A DNA stretch of 64,000 nucleotides, taken from Euwallacea fornicatus (taxonomy: Eukaryota > Arthropoda > Insecta > Coleoptera > Curculionidae). Within the stretch, counting starts at the first letter, position 1; each line of letters opens with the position of its first letter. A model generated the notes under the pieces. It made no database searches, had not been told where the DNA came from, and was given only the letters and a program-made list of their open reading frames with translations. The stretch is taken from contig NC_089547.1 in assembly GCF_040115645.1 (NCBI RefSeq), positions 5,022,001-5,086,000 of the forward strand, given 5' to 3'. Position numbers and translations under genes: made by a program. Below, in pieces: positions 9,847 through 20,625 of the stretch.

Positions 9847-12449
9847 ATGGATGAACTGCATCTATCTGAGACATTTCAGCGTTATTTTTCCGATATATTC
9901 TTGTGCTGCGACGAGGACAAGTCCGGAAAAGCCAGATTGCACCGTGCTGCTGAAGTGTTCAAGTCTGGAAATATTCCGGAAGAAGTTATTAACCAGGTAA
10001 TTGAGTGTAGTTAAACAGTTTCATCCTCAATGTTTACAGAGACATTCGCTGCAATAAAACGTTGTTTTTGTTTACCTTAAGGACATCTTAATATCATAAA
10101 TATAAAGCACAAACTGAATGATATGGCGCATGATTTGAAAATTGCATGAGACTCTTGGATTCAACTGAAATTGGCTAAAATTAGAGATCATATGAGGAGC
10201 CGATGTAAAGTTTCCATGATTGTGTCTGCAGCAAAATTTTGGCTATTGCGATTGAATATTGTAATCTCAATTCTTTGCATTTAGATTGCAGAAATATGCT
10301 GGACGCCAGGCACAAACTACTTGAACAAAAAGCAGTTTTTCTCCGCCCTAAAACTTATAGCCGCATATCAATCCAACATACCAATTAGAAATGACATAAT
10401 TACTAGCAAGATAGACCTGCCCTTGCCTCGATTTACTTGGGGTCCTTTAGAGTCTCAGTCTCCTATTCCAGATTTGATTGAATTGAGCCAAGATGCTGAG
10501 GACTCAATCACAAGTTCCATTAGCACTGATTCTGAAGCTGACAGTGAAACTGTAACCATTCAAGTTTTTCAATTATTGTATTGATCCATGTATGATATGC
10601 TTTAGGTGAGATGTTCTCCTGATGTGTCTAGTCCTGCCTCTGACAGTCCTACCCCTACTAATAGTATCCAGGATCGGAATTGGGCTTGGCAGGGGTTGGT
10701 TTCTGAGGAACAAAGGCAACTTTTGGGTATGTTTTTTCCTCTGAAAGAATATGTGTTTAGGGTCAGCTCAGAAGGTCATTTTTCCTAGAAGAAGAGTCAT
10801 CCGATAGGCATAGCAGTGATGATGATACAGAGGTTTCTGCAGAGGTTTGGGTGCTGACTCAAGAACAGAAGGAGTATTACACAAAACAATTTCAAAAACT
10901 TCAGGAGAATACTAGTGCCTTGCTGGCAGGGCCAGTAGCAAGGACTTTTTTTGAAAGGTATCTTGAAGCAATAAATACTGAGGATTAAGGTTTATTTCAC
11001 AGTTTTCACTAGATCTCAATTGCCTATAGAGGAGCTGAGAAAAATCTGGCAATTAGCCGACGTTACCAAAGATGGTGCCCTTTCTCTCCAAGAATTTTTC
11101 ACAGCTATGCATTTGGTGGTGTTAAGAAAGCACAAAATCCCGATACCCGATGTTTTACCGCCGTCTCTGCAGCCGCAAAATGATATTCCGAAACTTCCCA
11201 CTCCTAAACTGCACCCAGAGCCAGCATCTCATGCTAAAGACTTGGTGAAAGAATGGACAACATTTACTGATAGTCCCACCAGTTCAACTGTTTCATCTCC
11301 TGGTATAAAGCCTGTAAATTTCGACTTCCACATCGATCAAAATGATCCAGATCTGAGGCATCCAGTGCCAAGGAGGTTGACGCCGGAAATGGTGGCTGCA
11401 GGCGTTGCTGTGCAAAGCGAAGACATTCCTGATGCCATTGATTTGAGTAGCCCCAAAAAGGGAGAAGGAAATAACTTACAGGTAAAAGTAAATTAGAAAG
11501 ATATATGTACATATTGACCATTGGGAATTAGATTACGCAGAACCTGCTGCTGACATCGCAACAAAACAGCGCAATTCAACGACCACAACCCAAAAAAATT
11601 AATGCCAGAGCACTGGGGGCAATTCCGCCGCCTCCAGAGGAATTAGGTCCAGTGAGTCTGCCGGCCTTTCCTCCTCCAAAAAAGGAAAAACCACCTCCGC
11701 CACCTCCGAGACCGTTTAAAACGCATGGTAGGAGTTCTTCGCTGGATTTAAACCGATTGGGGAAACCTAGTGTTCCCCCTGCGCCTCCACCACGAGTGAG
11801 TCCCAGTGGTAAAAAACTGATTAGTCAAAATTCAGAAGGGGAGGCTACGCCACAAACTGAAGACAAAGCCTGCTTTGCCGATTTCAACAGGTTTGAACAG
11901 TATGAGAATGTGCAGGAGGATGGGATATTCCCTGGTAAGTGAGCTGTTTCAACTACTGAAAGAATTATGGCAATTATTTATCACTTTCCATAGGGGATGT
12001 GTATGAGGCTGAAAGGAAGAAACTGTTTGCCAAATTATTCGCCCAAGACTCGACCGAGGGTGTTCCAAAGAAGCACGGAGCTTTCGAAGTGTATAGGTAA
12101 GAATATCTTGTTGGTTATACTGTAGCCTATAACTTTATTCCAACAAATAATTCAAGTCCAGACCTTTACAAATATATGGAAACTACTGAGTATGTAGATG
12201 TATTTCTGACCGCTTTTGATAAGTATGTTTTATTTAAGAAAACCAGGTAAGCCTTCATCCAGAGAGAGATCTCCATTGGACGCCCTGGAAGAAGAACAAT
12301 GGGAAGAATTTGAAAGACTTCAAGTGGAGAATACTGCGTTATTGCGAACATGTCAGGAACTAAGCCAACAACTGGCAGATGTTAAAGAGGAAAAGATGCG
12401 GCTAAAAGTCAAATTGGAGATGATTCAGGCAATGCAAAACGGGAATTAG
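9847..12449 (+). CDS. REPS1: RalBP1-associated Eps domain-containing protein (REPS)
   Basis: Nine exons: 9847-9996, 10285-about 10551, 10606-10726, 10789-10957, 11013-11481, 11532-11934, 11994-12096, 12157-12189, 12239-12449; about 641 residues. The first EH domain spans exons 1-2 (CDEDKSGKARLHRAAEVF, then NYLNKKQFFSALKLIAAY). The second spans exons 4-5 (LPIEELRKIWQLADVTKDG, then LQEFFTAMHLVV). A proline-rich stretch in exon 6 and a C-terminal coiled coil (LEEEQWEEFERLQVEN onward) follow. REPS proteins link Ral/RalBP1 to clathrin endocytosis; EH domains bind NPF peptides. The end of exon 2 is uncertain: donor GTAACC (10552) or GTTTTT (10564) both keep phase. The start is the first ATG in frame, at 9847. 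Confidence 0.88.
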
Positions 12450-12456
12450 TTGTAGA

Positions 12457-12462
12457 AATAAA
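12457..12462 (+). terminator. Poly(A) signal AATAAA of REPS
   Basis: Canonical hexamer only 8 bases after the REPS stop codon, implying a very short 3' UTR unless a later site is used. Confidence 0.6.
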
Positions 12463-14125
12463 TTACCGATTTTATTGGTGTTGTTATTTACTTATATTTG
12501 CTGATTCTCATGCGCAAACCTCAAGAAATGTATCAATCAAATTAGTGAATAACAATTTTAAATCGGTAAGCAATTGTAGCATGTTGTTAACACGAGAGAC
12601 GCAGGCTTAAACCGTTTTGTATTAGTAACAATTATGTTGTTGTTTTCGGGTTTAAAAGTTGAATCTCCGAAATAATGCATCACGCACGGTCCAGAATCTT
12701 CTGTCTTATTTTACGTAATTACATCAAAGTTACCCCAAGCTCTCAGTTCTAATCAAACAAATAATTTATACTAAAAAGTACCTTTCAATAGTTAAATATC
12801 TAGCTGTTCTCAGATTCATCAGAATAGCGCATAAGCTCTGAAACATTGTTTTTTAACTAGTTGACTGTTTAATAAGAGAAATTTAATCTTAAACTTATTG
12901 CGTTTTACGAGGTGTTTAACGATAATAATAAAATTTACGTCAACAAAAATCTCTAAAAGAAATTGTTAAAAAAGTTATGTGATATACATAGGGATATATG
13001 TCTATTATCAATAAGGTTATTCTTTTTTTCCTTTCGAAATGGTGAACTTTGTATATTATTATTATATAGAAATTTGAATTAGTTTAGGTTAAAAGTTTAT
13101 ATAGCGAGGTTGTTGCTTTCTTTTTTCAAGTATTATGGCTATTTCTTTCACAGGACATTGATTCTTTAGTCCCTAATTCTTTCTATGTTTTATTGGCTAC
13201 ATATGCCCCTTTATACATATACAACAATCATTCATGACTCTTAGTTAGTTTTTCGCAAAAATATATGGTTTAAACTATAGAAAGGTGGTGTTTCATTTTC
13301 AAATTGTTCAATGGCCAAGGTACTTGAGAACCAACTAAGATGATTTGAGCTATTTATTTCTCAAATAAAAATTACGACACAGTGTTTTCAGTGCTGCATC
13401 CAAATATTTTACAAAAAATTTACTTCAAACATGCATTTTGCACGATGCAATCTTTTCCCTAAAATTAGTACTTTGTGCATAGCATCATATCCGCCATTTA
13501 GTCAAGATTTATTGTTAAGTGTAACTATTGGCATGAACATTGTAAGGGATATACATAATCAAACTGTCGAGGTATCACAGGAGCAATTCTTCCGATTATG
13601 TAAAGTTATTGAAGACTAGCAAGTTTATTTTTCCCGATGCAGTGATTCATTCACGTTACTTCGTATTCACTTCTAAACTCCGTCATCCTCAATTTAAAAT
13701 GGAACGTCTTCATTTTTCAAGCAATTTTCCTGGATAATTAGAGACTAAAGAGCAAGTAAACTAGATTATCTTCATACTTTCATTTATTCAGTAACACATT
13801 TTACATTACATTTACAAATACATATGTAAAAGGTCGGCAAATCTCGATGTATATATACAAAATATATAAGTTGTAGCTGTCTTAAATACCATTGGAAGGC
13901 GATTTTTTTCCTTCCAAAATGAACTTTATTTGTTGACTAGCGATCCAAATGCGCTTTGTCGGTTGTTCTCCTATAGCTACTTATATTTCCTATCATCCAT
14001 TCATGTACATCCAAACTTGCCTATCCTGTACTTTGATATAAACTTAACTAGCAATTAAAAATAAGTGACTTAATAAAAATGCGAATAAAAAAAGTCTTTG
14101 CCCGATTTGAACTTATGGCAGGAGC
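12463..14125. other. AT-rich intergenic region between convergent REPS and the ZAD zinc-finger gene
   Basis: About 1.7 kb of strongly AT-rich DNA with no frame that looks coding (a 62-codon frame at 13431 has no recognisable content). It should contain the 3' UTR of the zinc-finger gene and possibly a longer REPS 3' UTR. Confidence 0.5.
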
Positions 14126-16922
14126 TCAGATTATAACTCCATGCCTCGTTTCCATATGTCTAGTATAACTTCTGCGGTGTTTAGTCTCAAATATACAATG
14201 TGGACACTCGAACATTTCCATATTTTCTTTGGTTCGGTGCACCAAAACATGCCTGGGCATATTTTCTTTCCTGTACGTGCTGTACGAACACTCGTTGCAG
14301 TAATACATAGTCTTCCCCTCTTCAATGGCTTTCGCCGACGCGTCTACCGCTGCTACGAGAGGAGGAACAGCCCTACCACGGACAAATAAATTTTATATAG
14401 CAATTTCACAAGTCAATGAAAAATTACGCATCTTTTCGGGACTTCTTCCCCAGTGTTTTTTTTTTGTTGTGTTGTGTAATTATCTACCTGTTATGTTTGA
14501 GTCCGATGTGATTGACCAAACTTCGCCGATAGTGCGTCATGTAATGGCACTTGTCGCACTTCAGCAAAGGCATATCCTCGGGGTTTTGCGCCTCTTGTTT
14601 CACGGCCTTCGACTTTCCCTTTCCGAGTTTCGAGCCGCGGTTTAGATGGAGCTTTTTGTGACGCTCTAAGGCCTCTTCGGATTTCGTCTTGTAGGGACAC
14701 TCATCGCAATTAAACTTTGCTAATAGAGGGTTCTTGGGGATTTCGATGGTATGCTCTAAAATTTTACAGTAGCCCAGGTTTCTGAATTCATCTTTTCTTA
14801 CCAATGACATGATCTGGCATAGGACTCTCCTCCGCGTTCTGATAATCACACTGATAGCACTCAAAGTACTCTTCATCAGCAGCTGCACTGTAGACAAGGC
14901 AGTAAAATTGACTGGCCACATCTTGATCGTCGTGGCGCAAAGTATGGTACATGCAAGACGACTTCTTTTTGAAAAAATCGTCGCAAAAGACACACTTATA
15001 GGACAAGTTTGGGGTTTCATGTGTTCCCTGTAAAACCAATATTTAAGGAGTTTCTTGGAATGACCCGAAATATTCCTCACTTTGTGTTGATTCATCAGTT
15101 CCTGGCTGGTGGTGTTAAATCTACAGTACTCACAATACAATGTGGGCAACTCAGACATTATATTGTGTATCAGTTGGTGTTGTATAAAGCTATTTTGAGC
15201 ATATGTTTTAAATTGACATAAACTGCAGTGCAACCATAGGACTTTTTTCTTTTTTTTTACTACAGTTGGTTTACTAAAAACATATTTTTGTTACAGTAGA
15301 GTAAATAGAGCAATTAGAATCAGGGAGATTATAATACTCACTCAGAAGAACGTGGCCGCCCAAGCTTCTTCTTCACAACAGTAATTTCAACTGCATCTTG
15401 TTTCTTCTCAGGTTTTTTGCCACTTCCACTTGCACTCGAATCAGTTTGCCCTGTAAGCTCTAGCCAAGCCTTATCTAACTTTGCTTTATTTGTCCTCTTT
15501 TTTCCTTTTATGATAGTGACTTGCACAGGTCTGTTTTCCAATCTTAAATCATTATTGTGGAGAGCACTGTTTCCTTTATCCTCAGGCTGCTTCTTTGCAT
15601 TTCCCACACTAGACTGAACCTTCTTTAATTTCTTTTTAGGTGGCTCCTCCTTCTCTTTAACACTTGCAGCTTTCTCTTTCTCAGCATTTGTAACAACCTC
15701 TCTAGCACTCCTCCTGGGTCTCTTACCCTCTGTCACTTTAATAGCCTCACTAGAAACTCTCTTCTTGCTTTTAAGAACTTTTGGCTCAACGTCCTCAGGA
15801 GGTTTCTGCGCCTCTACAAAATCTCTATCATCTGAATGCCTTTCTAATACTTCTACAAGCTCTTCAGTAGTAGTGTATCCTGTTGAGGGAAGTTCAGTGA
15901 TCACCACTTCATCATCCACATTTGAAGTCACATTGCAAATATCTGGTGAAGGAGAGTTGTCACTAGGGCCCTTAATCAGCTTAATTGGATTTTTAATTTT
16001 CTTTAAAACTATCTTTTTATTTGAGTTTTTTTCAGCCATAATGGCAGAAGGTTCTTCCCCAGATTTTTTGTCCTTATTAATTTTTGGAGATCCAGAAAGT
16101 ATCACATTAAGCTTGTCAGACTCGTTTGAAAGTGAGTCACCTGCAGTTGTTCTCAAGCATACAGAGAAAAATTCATTCATGCATTGAAGGTGCAAATAAC
16201 AAGCCTGGCAAAGCTTGCTAGGAATTTCAATGCTTTTGTTCTGTGGGGAGTTAAATGTGAAGTTTTAAGAAATCAAGAGACTTAAGTAATTCACATACCA
16301 CTTGGAGATGGCATTTTGAGAGCAACTCTTCAAAGTCAAATAAGCATTTTCCATTGTCTATTTCTTCAGTTAAGCAAAGACGGCAAATATTGTCCACATC
16401 TTTGGAAACGTTTTTCAAGAGTTCAGTTGGGTCATTTGTTTCTAGCTTAGATTCACTAGAAATTGTAGTTTCCTTGAAAGTAGCCAAAGTCTTAATTTTG
16501 TCAATGCATGGGGTGCATATTAGAAATTCTTCATTTAAGTTAATATTCTGGAAAAATAAAAAATGACAATAAGTCTACAGTTATTCCCCTTTGGGTCATC
16601 TTTAAGTATTGATATACTGTTGATATTGATGGAGATAATCAGATGTTAGATGATATTCGTAATGTTAGAATTCTTGGCGTCACTCTGCTTCTGGACAATA
16701 TGGCGCTTCTAATATAAAAATCAGCGATTTCTTGTCCTCTAAGCTATTTTTTTGCGATAGGGGGGGATTAATATGGAGAAACGCCAGCCTGCCACTTACC
16801 TTAACGTAGTCAGGCGAAATTTGCCTCAAATTGTGTAAAAGAGACTTATTATTTACCAACGACGAACCGGACTGTGGAACGCTCAAGTTTCCGGAGCACA
16901 ACCTACATTCTCCTTCTTTCAT
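14126..16922 (-). CDS. C2H2 zinc-finger protein with two ZAD-like modules
   Basis: Seven minus-strand exons: 16922-16800, 16547-16299, 16240-15342, 15273-15081, 15027-14802, 14755-14488, 14372-14126; 734 residues. The N-terminus has two Cys-pair modules of zf-AD type: C6/C9 with C52/C55 (CRLC...CTPC), and C96/C99 with C135/C138 (CRLC...CQAC). A long basic, Lys/Glu-rich linker ends in KKKLGRPRSS, an AT-hook-like motif. C2H2 fingers of the YxC-x2-C...H-x3-5-H kind follow (LHCSLCQFKTYAQ, LYCEYCRF, YKCVFCDDFF, FNCDECPYKT, LKCDKCHYMTHYRRS, YYCNECSY, FECPHCIF); some are irregular. ZAD proteins are insect nuclear DNA-binding factors that dimerise through the ZAD. Orthology to a named gene was not established. 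Frames and splice phases agree throughout. Confidence 0.85.
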
Positions 16923-17740
16923 GACGGGAAATCGCTATAAAAATATGCCCCATGTGATTTTTACCTTGAGTCGCGATTTTTTTAATTAAAAAACTATCGA
17001 GAAGCATTAAATTTTCGGTTTTTCTGTGAGATAAATATACTACAGCACCAAAAACAATCCAAATCCATCTAAGTATTTAACAACGTAACTTAACTGGGCT
17101 ACTGCATTGCGTGTTAAATGACAAATGCACAATGACGTTACGAGAAATCACATTATCTGTAAACGAAGTTGTAAATATGGCAACAACGCCTGCAGAGGAA
17201 ACCGGCGCCATTTTCTTGCATGTTTTTAACATTTTCGTAATTTAATCTTGAAATTTTCGCTGATGATTTACCATTTCGTACGAATTCCGACTTAAGGGTC
17301 CTATGGACGTCTTGTAGTCGTGTGTACAATTAGGGAATAACGTACTAATAAACTTATTCTTTAAGCTAGTTTTATGTACGACAAACGTTACCTCTTCTTT
17401 CCTTTATTAATTCTGCACGAATAAGAAAAACACATCAACTTAAATACGTTATGCAAATAACGGTCGATCAGTTTTACTTAATTACTCAGTTGGCATATAC
17501 GACGAACTTAACTAGCAAAACTACTAAACAAATTACTTCCTAAACCATTTCCTTTCATTTTAATTTAAATTTATTCACGACGTCTAAATATGTGTAAATC
17601 TCCATATGAGATCATATACAACTCGTCATGTGATATTTTTCAAGTACTTCTACAAGCAAAGGTTAACTTCTATTTGCATTGCACATATAAAGTTTACTAG
17701 CTGAATCTGTAAAGACCAATTTTTAACGGTACGAAACACC
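16923..17740. other. Divergent promoter region between the ZAD zinc-finger gene and ALDH3
   Basis: About 820 bp between divergent start codons, without coding content. It contains composite element copy 2. Confidence 0.5.
17178..17214. promoter_or_regulatory. Composite element TGGCAACA + GGCGCCATTTT, copy 2
   Basis: TGGCAACAACGCC starts at 17178; CGCCATTT starts at 17206 within GGCGCCATTTT, an offset of 28. It lies 256 bp upstream of the ZAD zinc-finger gene ATG and 560 bp upstream of ALDH3. It is most like copy 3 at 20589, which shares GGCGCCATTTT exactly. Confidence 0.5.
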
Positions 17741-19492
17741 ATGTCTCGACTCCCTTCGGAAATAGTCTCAGAGCTCCGTAACTCCTTCAATAGCGGCAAA
17801 ACCAGGCCCTTGCAGTACCGCATTAAGCAGCTGCAGAACTTGCTCCGCATGTACACTGAAAAGCGTGATGAAATCTTCGCCGCTTTATGGACGGATTTGC
17901 ATAAAAGCAAGGGAGAAACAATTATCATGGAAATTGATATATTGGTGAATGACATTAAAAACACTTTATACAACTTGTATTCTTGGGCCAGACCTGAGAG
18001 GGTCTCAAGAGACTTTGCTAACATCCTTGATGATGCTTACATTCAAAAAGAGCCCTATGGCGTAGCTCTAGTAATTGGTAAGTGATAAAAATTATTTAAT
18101 AGATTTTTTTTTAATCAGAATAATAGGTGCTTGGAACTATCCGATCCAGCTAACATTACTGCCAATGCAAGGAGCCATTGCAGCTGGTAATTGTGTGTTG
18201 ATAAAGCCCTCTGAAGTGTCCCAGGCTTGTGCCAAGCTTATGGCAGAGCTCATACCTCAATATCTTGATCCAGATTGTTACAAAGTAAGCCTGAAAAAGG
18301 TTATTCACGAGTGCACTAAGTGTTTTTTTACAGGTTTTTACTGGGGGCATTCCTGAAATCACTGAGCTTTTAAAAGAGAGATTTGATCACATTTTCTTCA
18401 CTGGGAATTCTGTAGTTGGGAAAGTCATTCATGCAGCTGCCACCAGGCATTTGACTCCTGTAACACTAGAGCTGGGAGGTGTGTATATTTTTCAAAACAT
18501 TGAGGCTATTTTCAATGGGAATTTATTTAGGGAAAAGCCCCTGTTACATTGATGATTCAGTAAATTATAAAGTAGCAGCAAAACGAATAATGTGGGGAAA
18601 AGTTATTAATGCAGGGCAGACCTGTGTGGCCCCAGATTATCTTCTGTGCACCAAAGAAGTAGAGCAGAAGTTTGTCAATGCAGCAAAGGAAGTTTTGCTG
18701 CAGTTTTTTGGAGACAATCCCAAGGAGGCTGAGAGTTACGGGAGAATTATTACTGATAGGCACGTTCAAAGGTTGCAGAGGTTAATTCAGAGTGGAAATG
18801 TAGCTGTGGGAGGGGAGGTTAATGCCGCGGAGAGATTCGTTGCTCCCACTATTTTAACAGGTAAGCATTTAATTAAAATTAAAAGAGAAATTTTAATCCA
18901 TTTTCCCAATTAGGGGTCACTCAGAATGATCCTATAATGAGAGAGGAGGTGTTTGGACCCATTTTGCCGATTATCAATGTGAGCTCTTGCCACGAAGCTA
19001 TAAACTTCATAAATCAACAGGAAAAACCTTTGACTCTGTATATTTTTTCCAACATCAAAAGTGATGTGGAATTGCTGGTTAAAAATACCAGTTCTGGTGA
19101 GTAAATATCACTTAATCAGCCAAACTCTTACATAGTAACATTCATTTTAAGGTGGGATATGCATCAATGATACAATAATACACTTAGCAGTAGATTCCCT
19201 ACCTTTTGGAGGGGTAGGTTACAGTGGCATGGGCTCCTACCATGGGAAATTTTCTTTTGATACATTTTCCCATAAAAAAGCAGTCCTTCATAAAAATTTG
19301 GGGGCTCTTGGTGAATTATTAGGGGCTCCAAAATACCCCCCATTGACTCCAGGTAAAGTGAGGTATTTGCACTTTATGCTGGCCAAAAGGCCTTGGTTTA
19401 ACGCCATAAAATGTAGAGCACATGTATTCGCCTTTATTTTGGGCATAGCGAGTTTCTATTTATGGAACAATTATGGGAAACAGCTTTTGTAA
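17741..19492 (+). CDS. ALDH3: Fatty aldehyde dehydrogenase, ALDH3 family, tail-anchored
   Basis: Six exons: 17741-18077, 18127-18284, 18334-18478, 18531-18860, 18914-19096, 19152-19492; 497 residues. It oxidises aldehydes to acids with NAD(P)+; ALDH3A2-type enzymes handle long-chain aldehydes from lipid breakdown at the ER. Visible features: GAWNYPIQLTLLP and PSE in the cofactor site, FFTGN loop (about 186-190), the general base Glu of LELGGKSP (about 211) and the nucleophile Cys of NAGQTCVAPDY (about 245), then EEVFGPILPI and SLPFGGVGYSGMG. The last 25 residues (HVFAFILGIASFYLW) form a hydrophobic segment that would anchor it in the ER membrane. Introns are 49-55 bp. It resembles the insect Aldh-III lineage and lacks the N-terminal extension of ALDH1/2. 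Confidence 0.93.
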
Positions 19493-19682
19493 ATGTGTAG
19501 GTCAGATTTTTTTATTAGGTTAAAGAGGAAGTTTTTGATTTTTGCATTTTATTGTCATCATCTCTTAATTATCAGTGGTGTTGGCCTTACCTTTAAACAC
19601 TTTATTTTATTATTTCTATTATATTATTGTTAAATTAAAAAACGTTATATCCAATATAGTTATTTTTTAATGAACCATTTAT

Positions 19683-19694
19683 AATAAATTTATT
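19683..19694. terminator. Palindromic two-way poly(A) signal AATAAATTTATT between ALDH3 and MRM2
   Basis: AATAAA (19683-19688, plus) serves ALDH3, and directly abutting TTTATT (19689-19694) reads AATAAA on the minus strand, 12 bases after the MRM2 stop. The two convergent genes appear to share one 12-bp palindrome. Confidence 0.5.
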
Positions 19695-19706
19695 TATAAA
19701 CGTTTA

Positions 19707-20490
19707 TCACGTTATAATTCCCTTAAAGTCTTTCCCCAACAAAAATATCTCAGCTGAATCACTTCTACTTGAATTAGGCTTAAAAAGCCGAACATTATTA
19801 TAAAATTTTTTAATATCACTTTCCAATGTTTTGGTCTGTCCTCCGTGCCACAATTTTACCAGGACTGAAGCCCCTTTATCTGAAATCATGACTGCAAATC
19901 TAACAGCCGCATAACAGAGTTGTATTATATTCTCCTTGTCCAACTCCTTTATTCCTGTGGCATTGGGTGCCATATCCGAAATGACTGCATTTGCTTTGCG
20001 GCCCTGCAATATACTCAGAACATTCTCCAGTGATTTTGGATCTGTGAAGTCCGAGTTGCTCAGTACTGTTGCGCCCTAAAACTTGCTTTCAAAAAGTTCA
20101 TGAGGCTTGAGTATGAGTACTTGCTGTTATTGGAAAAATAGGTTGTCGGTCAATGGCCAAAACTGTCCCCTGGGGGCTATCTTTTAGGGCCAAGTCTGCA
20201 TTGACTCGTTTGACTGCAACTTGCGTCCAGGAGCCTGGTGCAGCTCCACAGTCGATGACAACATGTCCAGGTTGCAATATTCGGAATTTATCATCTATTT
20301 CTATGAGTTTAAAAGCACTTCTGCAGCGGTAATTATTCTTCTTTGCAAGTTCTACAAAGGGGTCTGAGAGCTGCCTGGAGAGCCACTCGTAGGAACTTGA
20401 ATTCTTAGTTTTTACTGAAGGCTGGACCTTTTTGTGTGTCGCATGGGATAAGGTGAATGCTCTTTGTTGTATGAAGCGGAAATTTTTCAT
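19707..20490 (-). CDS. MRM2: Mitochondrial rRNA 2'-O-methyltransferase MRM2 (FtsJ family)
   Basis: Two minus-strand exons, 20490-20125 and 20075-19707, give 244 residues (human MRM2 246). The 49-bp intron begins with GC, not GT (GCAAGT...TTTTAG); only this splice keeps the family sequence IFPIT|GATVLS in frame. The RrmJ/FtsJ fold is clear: YRCRSAFKLIEID, the SAM-binding loop DCGAAPGSWTQ (about 80-90) and the catalytic-Asp motif ISDMAPNATG. The family methylates the 2'-OH of a uridine in the peptidyl-transferase loop of mitochondrial large rRNA. The N-terminal 30 residues are basic and unacidic, fitting a targeting peptide. It is convergent with ALDH3. Confidence 0.92.
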
Positions 20491-20588
20491 ATCGGCTTTT
20501 GTTTATAAAATGTAAAATTAAATACTTTGGAGAAAAGGTGAGGTTAAATCGGAGTTATTGCATAAATTGGTAGACGAACTTGGAATTG

Positions 20589-20625
20589 TGGCAACATCCC
20601 GGTTAGCGTTATTGGGCGCCATTTT
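20589..20625. promoter_or_regulatory. Composite element TGGCAACA + GGCGCCATTTT, copy 3 (MRM2 upstream)
   Basis: TGGCAACATCCC starts at 20589 and CGCCATTT at 20617 within GGCGCCATTTT, offset 28 as in copies 1 and 2. It lies 99 bp upstream of the MRM2 ATG. Confidence 0.5.

Noticed and set aside
15765..16187. 140-codon plus-strand frame
   Set aside because: Antisense shadow of the third exon of the ZAD zinc-finger gene.
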